Shown here: positions 49,801 to 58,900 of the stretch, piece by piece | Position numbering within the stretch: the first letter of the stretch is position 1 | How the letters are laid out: each line of letters opens with the position of its first letter | Assembly: GCF_001039355.2 (NCBI RefSeq) | Contig: NW_019774158.1 | Location: 374,485 to 438,484 of the forward strand | Source of the DNA: Lingula anatina | Lineage: Eukaryota; Brachiopoda; Lingulata; Lingulida; Lingulidae | Reading direction: 5' to 3' | DNA: 64,000 nucleotides | Program-made: the position numbers and the translations under genes | The notes under the pieces: model-generated | Databases searched by the model: none | Told to the model about the DNA's origin: nothing | What the model saw: only the letters and a program-made list of their open reading frames with translations

Positions 49801-50614
49801 GGGGAGGTAAAAAAAGGAACGGGGGGGAGGGAGGGGAGAACTATAATCACCTTCTTCTTGTAAAAGTCTAGAACTTCTTGTCTGGCCGAGTCAAAGTCTC
49901 CAGAAATGAAGTGTGGAATGTGTTTGTCTTCCTCGTTGCTGGTTGCCATGGTGTCATACAAACTGTTAGCGCCTCCATCTGCACACGCCCGTAGAACAGC
50001 TAAATATGCCGTAATTACTTTACATTAAATATTAACAGACTAAATACATACTATTCTGCAATACAATGTTTTGATATTTTGTGTTTAAGAAAAATGTTGA
50101 TTTATAATTTCAGAAGAGGAACATGCTTATCAGATTGTCACCATGTTGCATCAATGACCCTCCTGTTCACCTGAATGACTTATGATAATTAAGGCTGAAA
50201 CAAACTTTATAATACTTCATTTTGAAACCATTTTCATGTTATCTAATTTATTTATCATATTTACTTCATTAATACTTTATCTTGATAGTTAGTAATACCA
50301 TAATTATAGAAAATGAGTCAGACTGAAATAAATAACATAACATTTAACAGAATTATAGCTATAACAATATCAGATAGCAGCACAACTGAAATATCATATG
50401 TTCCAATGGTACTCCACCTTTATCCCATAGTGTACCCAGAACAGTCTTCAGTCCTGGTGTCTTGTGTCCATCTAAGTTCAGCAGTATCAAGGCAAGCTTG
50501 TCATCAGTTCCGGGGAGCAGACAGGACAGTGGAGTGATGGACTGCCTTGGACTGGTAACAGTGCCATTGGTGCAGTTTGCCATTTCTTCTCCTCCCTTCA
50601 CTGGCAGCATTAAT
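46884..50614 (-). CDS. TPK1: Thiamine pyrophosphokinase, six exons
   Basis: Exons, minus strand: 50614-50418 (contains the start), 49999-49851, 49317-49222, 49002-48853, 47461-47350, 46987-46884. Exons 3 and 4 occur again at 48437-48342 and 48112-47963 because of the contig overlap. From the Met at 50583-50581 the joined product has 258 residues; an in-frame Met at 50610-50608 would add nine. Human TPK1 has 243. Hallmarks: ACADGGAN (61-67), ISGDFDS (87-93), [13 protein letters not shown] (112-124), the central [21 protein letters not shown], and [24 protein letters not shown] in the C-terminal domain. The enzyme transfers pyrophosphate from ATP to thiamine to make thiamine diphosphate in the cytosol, as a homodimer. 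The acidic residues in GDFDS and PDQDATD are the Mg/ATP site of the family. All splice sites are GT-AG. A further 5' UTR exon is likely, since an acceptor precedes 50614. Confidence 0.96.
47478..47676. repeat. 60-bp minisatellite in TPK1 intron 4
   Basis: Three perfect or near-perfect 60-bp units (47478, 47538, 47598) and a partial fourth, each beginning GATTGTGTTAGGTGTGACAG. It starts 17 bp upstream of the exon 5 acceptor. The next contig begins inside the partial unit. Confidence 0.95.
47657..48547 (-). other. TPK1: Second haplotype copy of TPK1 exons 3-4
   Basis: Aligns with 48549-49436. Exon 4 (47963-48112) and exon 3 (48342-48437) match the other copy in coding sequence. The intron between them and the flanks carry SNPs and small indels. 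A second gene is unlikely, because the copy breaks off at the single N at 48548. Confidence 0.85.
48548..48548. other. Contig join (single N)
   Basis: Sequence after the N restarts at the edge of the 60-bp minisatellite. Confidence 0.9.
49672..49811 (-). repeat. SINE-like dispersed repeat fragment in TPK1 intron 2
   Basis: Carries AATTTCATCAAAATCAGTCC, a run of ACAAACAGACAAACGGGGGT and ACATAACCTCCTTGGGGGAG. This combination resembles a tail seen, from memory, in short repeats of several marine invertebrates. The family was not confirmed and boundaries are approximate. Confidence 0.4.
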
Positions 50615-51229
50615 CTGGGGTGAAAATACACAGTGCATCTTAAGTCCACTCTGTAAATTCAGGCCCGTAGCCACCCATTAAAAAAAGTGGAGATCTTTTT
50701 TCGTTTACAGTTTAGCTTTCTTACACACTTAATAAGTCAACCCAACCTAAAATACAGCATAGAACTTTAATCTAATTTTGATTCAGAGCAGAATATTTCC
50801 AGTCAAAAGTGAGGACATTAACCCCCCCCCCTCCCAAACTTAACACCACATCCCTAGTGCCTATGGACCAAAGATTTAAAATGGGATCTAGTGGTAAAGC
50901 TTCCCATTAATTAGGACCCGCACCATGTACAATAATTGGCAAGAGAGTACATTCTCTTGATTGTGTCTTTCTTGTGTCTACATCAGGTTCCAATAAGACT
51001 GGAGACCAGCACTTGCACTAGCATCAGTACCCTGGCATATTACATTCCAAAGAGTTACATCGTATTGTGGCCTCCATTATGAGACTAAATTTCTAGAGGA
51101 TAACAATTAAATCATATCAAAACATTGCTGCTGTCCAGGATAAGTGAAAACTGTCCCTGGTATATACAGTTTCACGGCAAGCAGAATATCTTAGTTTTTG
51201 GCCTTACTTCCTATGGTAAGTGTCTGCAT
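50615..51229. other. TPK1 upstream region, no gene recognised
   Basis: Contains CAGGCCCGTAGCCA at 50660, matching the terminal repeat of the element at 53408 but with no matching right end, and a C-run near 50822. Probably includes the TPK1 promoter; no motif stands out. Confidence 0.4.
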
Positions 51230-52600
51230 AATGTGTCATCTAAGGCTTTTTCAGTCACATACAGTAAATAATGTTCCTGATACTGTTAAGTCACAAGTTT
51301 GCTTGTCTGCAGATGACTTCTTACTCTACAGACCCATTAAAAGTATTACTGACCGTATCACTCTACAACAGGACTTGACCAGTCTTGAATCAGGAGCTTC
51401 AACATGGGGCTTGTCTTTTAATGCAAGAAAATGCTACATACTGTCAGTTAACCAAAAATCCTCCCACTTCTGTCAGTTTACCATCCACGATTTAGACTAA
51501 GTTTCCAAAAACCCCTATCTTGGAGTCATTCTTTCCAAAGATCTTAAATGGGGCCCTTAAATCAACAACTTAACTACAAAAGCTAGCTGCTCTCTAGAAT
51601 TCCTAAAACATTAAACACTGCCCATCACCCTGCAGGAAACCCTCATGCTCTGCCTTTTGTCCATTCCACTCTTGAATATAACCCCAAAGTGTGCGGTCCC
51701 TTCCAAAAAAAAAGATATATTGGTAAATTCGAGAAAGTTCAACGACAGGCAGCATGCTTTATCACATATAATTATGCTGATAGAAAATCAAGGTGTGTCT
51801 CAAAAATGTTTAACAATTTAGGCCTAGCTCCACTCTGGGAAAGGTGTAAAGCTGATAGACCTACATTTCTATTTAAATGACTGAGAACCTCCTACCATCT
51901 ATGCGTCACCAGGACAACCTGACAAAAATCCACAATCAAAACCAAGGATTTCTCCTGGCTGATAACTAAGCTAACAAATGCTTCTACCCTCTTGCAGGCA
52001 AAACAGAAATCTTCACAAACTCTTTCCTGCCAAGAACCATTGGTGTGACTGAAATGCACAATACACTGCAATACAGCGGAACACAGCGCAATACACTTGA
52101 TAACACAAGTCCAGTTGCAAGTAAACACAAGGAAAGAGTAATCTCAAATAAAATAGGGTGATATAAAAGCAAAATATAGTACATAGTTATTAATATTGCT
52201 GATACAACTTGACAATTTTTTCATTGTTTGGTCAGCCACCATGTTGGCGAGTAGCTCTTCTTGGCCAGTAATATATCCAAGAAGAGCCACTCGCCAACAT
52301 GGCTGCCTACCGGACAACATAAAAGGCTTGCTGATTTGTTAATTTATATCAACGATATTACTTACCTAGTAATATAGGTTGTTTTTATATCACCCTACTT
52401 TGCTGGGAATGGTCATTTCTTTAGTGTAATTGCAACTGGATTTGATTTTTGAAGTGTATTGCACTGTGTTGCGCTGTATTGCGGTGTATTGCGCATTTCA
52501 ATCACACCGAAGAACCATAGTGGACTGGGACCATCTAGAGGATTCTATAGTTTGTCTGCAGTCTGTTGACTCGTTCAGATCAGCAGTACTCAGTGACTAA
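51230..52600 (+). pseudogene. Decayed non-LTR retrotransposon reverse transcriptase, split by a foldback element
   Basis: Broken frames match the second half of a jockey/CR1-type reverse transcriptase: PDTVKSQVCLSADDFLLYRP (motif C region, Tyr replaced by Ser), ASTWGLSFNARKC, NPYLGVILSKDLKW, then KFEKVQRQAACFITYNYADR. Stop codons and frame shifts interrupt it. The last coding part, SFLPRT before 52040 and VDWDHLEDSIV after 52518, is continuous once the 469-bp insertion and one copy of its 9-bp duplication are taken out, and ends in TAA at 52598-52600. No endonuclease part is visible upstream. Old and inactive. Confidence 0.8.
52041..52509. mobile_element. 469-bp foldback element with 9-bp target duplication (Mutator-like MITE)
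   Basis: The two halves are inverted copies over about 230 bp each. Outer ends read TGGTGTGACTGAAATGC and GCATTTCAATCACACCG; inner ends read GGCGAGTAGCTCTTCTTGG and CCAAGAAGAGCCACTCGCC around a 12-base centre. AAGAACCAT lies directly on both sides (52032-52040 and 52510-52518). Long terminal repeats with a 9-bp duplication are typical of Mutator-like elements. No coding capacity. The transcript would form a long hairpin. Confidence 0.8.
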
Positions 52601-53407
52601 TACCCGAAAATCATTTTCTCTCCCGTGGCGTCTATGCCGAGAAAGCCCTTGCGGCGTCAACCCATTCAGATTCGAGCAAGCAAGCAGACGTCCTATACAT
52701 GTACCTGTACTGTACATGTAACCTTGGGCTTTCATCTAAGAAGAAATCGGCCAGACAGACCAGACAGTTCTAACTGCCTCACGTTCAGAGATAACATCCG
52801 TGGGATGTACTTCAATTAATGGAAATGAGGGGGAAATGCGCACTTTGCTTTGTAGCACAATTCAAATTTGTCGAAATACCACCTTAACGTACCGCGAGGC
52901 TTCTTCACCTACCGTAAGTGGGTACCTTGATACACTCCAGACTAAAAACATAACAAATAAAAAACGTAAAAATCGTTTTCATATGGTTAGCCATATTAAT
53001 TATACTTCAAAATGTTTTCATAATACGATCCACTAAAACCATACCACAAATGTAGTATTTCTATGTTTTGATACATTGTAGTTCACGACTTTATAACGTA
53101 CTGCGGTCGTCTATTTTCCTACCTTCACCTCTCGGAGAGCGCGCAATTGCAAGCACACATCAGATAAAGGGGCTAAATTCCCCTCCTGATTCCGGTGTAA
53201 TTTGACAGAGAGTTCCCCATGATAGAGTCTGCTTCCCATTAATTTATACAGGTAAACCTCGCCCTAGATTTTTACCCACTTTAAGTCAGGCTAACCCTAA
53301 CCATTTTAACTAATGGAGGGCGGACTAAATTTCTGTTACACGGAGCCCCGTTTCGTTACACCGCGGTCTGTCATAATACCTGTCACAGTTACCGTGTAAT
53401 ACGTGCA
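52601..53407. other. Non-coding stretch, nothing recognised
   Basis: No exon or repeat family was recognised between the retrotransposon remnant and the next inverted-repeat element. Confidence 0.5.
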
Positions 53408-53579
53408 CAGGCCCGTAGCCAGCAATTTCAAAGGGGGGGTTCTCTTTCTGAAAAAGAGGACCTTTTACCATATAATCCTCATGTACCTAGGTCAAATTTT
53501 ACACAGAGTGGACCTTTTTCCAGCAAAAAGGGAGGGGGGTTCTTTCGAACCCCCCGAACCCCCCCTGGCTACGGGCCTG
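53408..53579. mobile_element. 172-bp inverted-repeat element with 5-bp target duplication
   Basis: Ends are perfect inverted repeats of 15 bp, CAGGCCCGTAGCCAG and CTGGCTACGGGCCTG. GTGCA stands on both sides (53403-53407 and 53580-53584). The interior has a G/C-run segment with GGTTCTTTCGAACCCC. A non-autonomous DNA transposon; superfamily not assigned. Related copy at 9279-9418. Confidence 0.8.
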
Positions 53580-55547
53580 GTGCACGTGATTATAGAAAAG
53601 ATTAATAAACAATTGAGATACAATATACAATTATCTACAATATCACTCAGAAAATACATGTAGAGCCAGTAATTTTGCGGAGATCTAACGCCTTGATGTC
53701 ACTGCGATCGCGTTGAAAGTACCGCGGTACCTGTACAGGTAGAATAAGTTGAAAATAGCATAGATTTCAATTTTGAGCGGCAAGATGACCTCTTCAGGAG
53801 ACACTGGAATTTCCTGCATATCTACTGTACTGCTTACGTGACGTGAGTGAATTGGATATAAAAAACTCAATTCCGTGTGTGAAATTATCAATTATCAAAA
53901 CTAAATTGTTCCAAGACTAACGTGCACAGTCTACACGCAGTATTTTTTTAAATCTATTTTTATTTAATTTATTTGATAGAATAAAATATTGACACGTGTT
54001 GTTGTTGTTGTTGTTTATTCTTATATTAATTTTGGACAGAATTCTGAACAAAATTTCAATTTCTGACTTATCTGAATTTATTGCGTTGTGTGCCGATATC
54101 CTTATAAATAATTCCTTGAATTTGAATTTATTGTACCATTTGGATTCTATTTAAAGTGAATCTTCGCTCCAAGTTTGGCAGTGTATTGTGCTTTGATAAT
54201 TGAAATCATTTTGTGTCAATTTATTTTTTCGCTTAAAAAAGTACAATTGCGAAAGCGATAAGATCGAATATCGGTGTGACAGGATCGGTAGGCCTACAGG
54301 GTAGTCCGCCAAGAATTCGTAGTCTGTTCCCCATTACTTTGTAGAGTTGTTATCCGTCCCATATACTAACCCCAATACTCCGCCTAATCCTAACCTGTAC
54401 ATGTACTTATCATTTGGGACCTCGGGCTTCCATTCCTAGGAATACCATCCCAATCACACAGGAAAATCGTACGACTTAGGCCTTTATGAGGATGTCGATC
54501 TTTGGGTACGCTAAACATGTAGGTCAATACCGTGCAGATTGGATTCTATCGGCCTATGCCAGAAAAAAGTGGGATCCCTGTGACCAGATGAAATATTCTG
54601 GAGAATGGCGGATCCAATACTGGATCAAATGTAAGTGAAAACATCTCTTTTGGTAAGTTCATAGGTAGTCAGTGTGAGTGACCTCGATCCTGGCGTACAT
54701 GTGGCAGCCCAAACCTTTTAAATTAGTAACTTCCTACATTCAACATGAGGTTGCTACTGGGGGCATATTGGACAGATTTTGAAAAGTTCTAAAGCTGGGG
54801 GAAGGGATTAAAATTCGGGCATGAATCTCTTGTAGTAAAAATGTGCGAAAGGCTCAATATTAATTAATCACTTCTTCAAAAAGAAGTCCGTTCGAAATGC
54901 ATGCGCATTGCCTGCTTAAATCTTTCTTCTTAAACGCCTTAGGCCTTCAATACACATGCATGTACATCAAATTACAGACGCGACAGATGATATTGCAGCT
55001 TAAACTTTTTACAAGGAAAATAATAGTAAACGAAACCTACTAATTTTAGAAAATTTATGAAGACCAAAACGGATTTTTCAAAAGAACTGTAGAATATGTC
55101 GATTTTGAAACCATTGACGATATTTCCCTTTTTTTTAGTTTTCTTTCTCATCTTGTAAAAGGAGGAAAGATGCAATCCTAGGCTGACATTAGCAGGCTTC
55201 ATTGTCTAAAAATGTCGCTGCTTAAAGCTTGTTTGTTTCTTGAGTGAACAAGAATCATATTTATTGGACTTATTTCTAGGCTCACGTTTACTTTCATTTA
55301 GGATACTTCAATGACATTAAGTGTCAGACATATTGTATTTTAAGTGAAACAAACAAATTCATATAAATAAGATAAAAACTCAAGAGGTCTTTAATGTAAT
55401 GAGATTTAATAATGACGAAATGATAATCACAATTTAAATAAAAAAGTATATGGTAAAAATCAGTCACCGAAGATGGTTATGTTGCAAATCTTCCTACTAG
55501 GTCTGTCTTCGTTGAAAAAAAAATTAAATTACGCATCATACATGCAA
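53580..55547. other. Intergenic stretch with one small unrecognised ORF
   Basis: AT-rich with a short (GTT)n near 54000. The only item of note is the 50-codon frame at 54486. No other exon candidate could be supported. Confidence 0.45.
54486..54638 (+). CDS. Small unrecognised ORF ending at a splice-donor-like site
   Basis: 50 codons, rich in Trp and Tyr (WILSAYARKKWDPCDQMKYS). A consensus donor GTAAGT overlaps the last codons (after 54630), so it might be a first coding exon. A second frame starts at 54605 (MADPILDQ) and reaches the same donor. No partner exon or homologue was recognised. Confidence 0.2.
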   Translation: MRMSIFGYAKHVGQYRADWILSAYARKKWDPCDQMKYSGEWRIQYWIKCK

Positions 55548-55548
55548 N
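55548..55548. other. Contig join (single N)
   Basis: Lies in an AAAT-rich stretch. Unlike the other four single-N joins, no duplicated sequence was found on its two sides. Confidence 0.8.
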
Positions 55549-55775
55549 TAAATAAATAAATGAATAAAAGACAGAACTCGTGTTTCAGCAGGTTTTATTG
55601 AAATAAATATGAATGGATTCAAAGGTCCCATTTTTGCAGTTAGATCAATTGAATTGTGTTTTATTGATAAGTAATAATTTTAAAGAACTTCTATGGATTT
55701 CAAATGCAGTAGTACAGGTTTTAGTCTCTCATAACCTTTCGTAGGGTGTTTTTTTAAATGTGAGACGTTAATAAA

Positions 55776-55777
<2 letters not shown>

Positions 55778-55822
<45 letters not shown>
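55778..55822. repeat. (ATT)n microsatellite
   Basis: About 15 uninterrupted ATT units downstream of the glycine-rich gene. Confidence 0.95.
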
Positions 55823-55823
<1 letters not shown>

Positions 55824-55959
55824 GAATAGATCATCTATAAATACTGTCAAATTATAATAGCTGATTACGGTGATTTAAGTGTTCGGTGTGACCACAGTGC
55901 AAGTCTTGTTTCGTGTCGTCATATTATTCTTCAAATATACAGGAAACCCTTGATAATAA

Positions 55960-58900
55960 TTAATAATTGTAACCAAAATACTCAATGGTGACAAAACCGT
56001 GGCCAGTGTTGTAACCGTTGATTCCCGTTGCGTTGACGCCAGCGTTGAATGAACCACCTCCGCCTGCACAATGGTCATATGAAGCCCTACCTCCAGCCCC
56101 ACCTGAGTACCCACCCCCCGCCTCCCCCTCCACCGCCTGCGCCATGAGAACCACCTCCGCCGCCGAATCCGCCATCTGAACTAGGTCTGTAGTTAACTCC
56201 AAGTCCCCCCTCTCCGCCGTGGAGGAATGACTTGCCGCCCGTGCAATCATGATGGTTGCTGTTACCACCATCTGTGTAGAACCCTGCGCCTCCACATCCC
56301 CTGTCATACCCTGGTGCCCCGTTACCATCACGTCCACCTGTCCATGAAGTACCGTAAGCAGTACCACCCTCTGGATTGGAGGTGCCGTCACATTCTGGAC
56401 GATAGGTTTTTATGTGGTCTGTACCTCCGCCACCGCCGGCCACTATGAGTGGAGAGTTGGTGGAGCTGGCAACATAACTGCCTCCCCCACCTCCTGATCC
56501 ACCATACTGACTGTTATATCTCCCCTTCTGGCCGACTAAGATATGTAGCGTTTCTCCTTGAGATATGAAAAACAAATTATAATTAATAACTTATAATTGT
56601 TGTAATAATTAGGTTTGTTTATAGTTTATATAAGTTTGCATATTTTAGTTTGCTATTAAGTCATTTAAAGAATAATAATTTCACCTTTTTTTTCTTTAAA
56701 AAAATTGTGAAAATTTTCACTTTGCTTTCCCTTCCTCTTTACCTTAACACATTTAGCAGTGACTTCTCAAACTACAGGGTGCAAGATGGTCGGTGCTTTT
56801 TTATATCTTTTCCAGTAGATTGCATTTTTATTGAGACGAAAAAAGACATGTTCAAAAAGAATGTCGTATCAATTTTTCTCGCGCATTGGAATGTGTGGCT
56901 GTTCTTTGGAATAGAGAGACAACTAATGATTATATGGCGGTACATAAATACAGGTTCAATAACTCTGACATATACGTACCTGCAGATAGTTGAAATAGCC
57001 CAGCAACATACGCCCCCTTTGATCGCAGGAAACAACCCCTCGGGGAGTCTAGTGTGTCACATCCTCCCGCAGCACCTAAGAGTACGATGTTCATGTATAG
57101 ACTACAATACTACCTCTTTACTGAGTAATGCAGTTGTTCTCTTTTCTATCCACCTTATGTCTGATTTACGTTGTCCCAATTTTCTAGATCACTCGTTGTA
57201 AGTCTGAACTCAACTTTTACGGGACAGTAATAATATATTATTTAGACTGCACAATTTAATTAACGCGTGCATAACGAGGGAAAACAGTTAACCCTATTTG
57301 TTCTGAAGTGTCTTCATTTTTATTAATTTTTTCCCCTAAAATTTCGTTTGGGTCTAAATGTTTTCAACTGTTGAAGAAATACATGTAACATCACCTTGAT
57401 GATAATAAATTATGCAATTTAATTTGCACGCACCTGCTGCCTCTATCCTATATGTCCCTGAGTATGGGACAGTAAAGTACTGTATTCCTTGAGTGACGTT
57501 CACCAGTCCCTCATGGGATTGACCATCATAGTGACTGCCTACAGAGGTGGGACCAAGTCTTCCTTCAGCGCCAAGAGTGGTGAAATTTGCTTTGAATACG
57601 GGTGCTGTAAGTAACGAATTGTATTTGTGATAATAACTACATGAGGTCTACTTTACTTTGACAAAGTCTTCACCAGGCCAATTCAGGCCAATCCAGGCCA
57701 ATTCAGGCCAAATAGGCAGCTTGTGATTATCTATGAGTGCATTCAGAATAAGTTGATCTGCGGACTTACAGACCTGCAGATCAAATACGACAGATTCATA
57801 TAAAACCAAAGCCAACTGATCCGCTGATGGTCTCTCCGCCGCCACATACCCTGTCCCGGTGTGAACGGAATGCAGGTCCGCCTGGAACCGAGGTCCTACG
57901 CACCTCGGTCCCTTAGGATAAGTAGTCCTAATGGGACCTGTATTCCTGTCATAAATATAGATAGGACTTCCATTCCTGACGGACCTGCATTCCGTTCACA
58001 CCGGTGTCATGTACCAGAAGGTCCCCCATGGCAATATATAATATCCTACAGACCCCTGGTTTCTGAAATAACGGGTCCCGGACTCTGTATCATGGTAATT
58101 GGATATAATATACAGGGTCCCCCGGACCCTGCATTTAACCGGACCCTACGTTTCATGACTATCACGAAACACAGAGTCCGCCCGTCATACAGAAGAACTG
58201 GGTCTAAAAGCTAGGGTCCTACTGTAGAACAGTAGATATTTAGTAAAAGCGCTTTATATTGTCAATCAGTGTATAATAGAATTATAATAAAGCAAACCCT
58301 TGATGCAGAGACCCCTTAGATGAGATGGACTTCCATGATGTTAACGTTCCCTCACAGTACCAGCTCACAGTAGAACAAGTGGAAAGATCTCTCATTACTG
58401 TTAACACAAACACGGCATCCGGCCCTGATAATATACCGAACTGGATTCTCAAAGACTTTGCTGGAGTTCTCGGTGCACCAGTATGTGCAATCTGGAACAA
58501 TACCATACGTCAAGGAAAGCTACCAACAATCTGGAAATGTGCCAATGTAGTGCCACTGCCTAAAAGTAAACCAGCACTGAGCGTGGAAAATGATTTAAGA
58601 CCTGTTTCCCTAACACCTATCCTCAGCAAAGAATTAGAAGCATTCATTTTTACATGGCTGTGGGAGATACTAGGACCACATATTAAGAAAGATCAGTTTG
58701 GGAATGTTAAAGGTTCCTCCACCACAATGGCCTTAATAGAGCTATTTTACACCTGGGCCAAGGCCAGTGACACTCATGGGGCACAGACTCGGGTTTTATT
58801 ACTTGATTTTAGAAAAGCGTTTGATTTAATAGACCACAATATATTGCTAGGCAAGCTCTGCAGCTATGGAGTACCTCGAGTATTACTCAGATGGGTCCAT

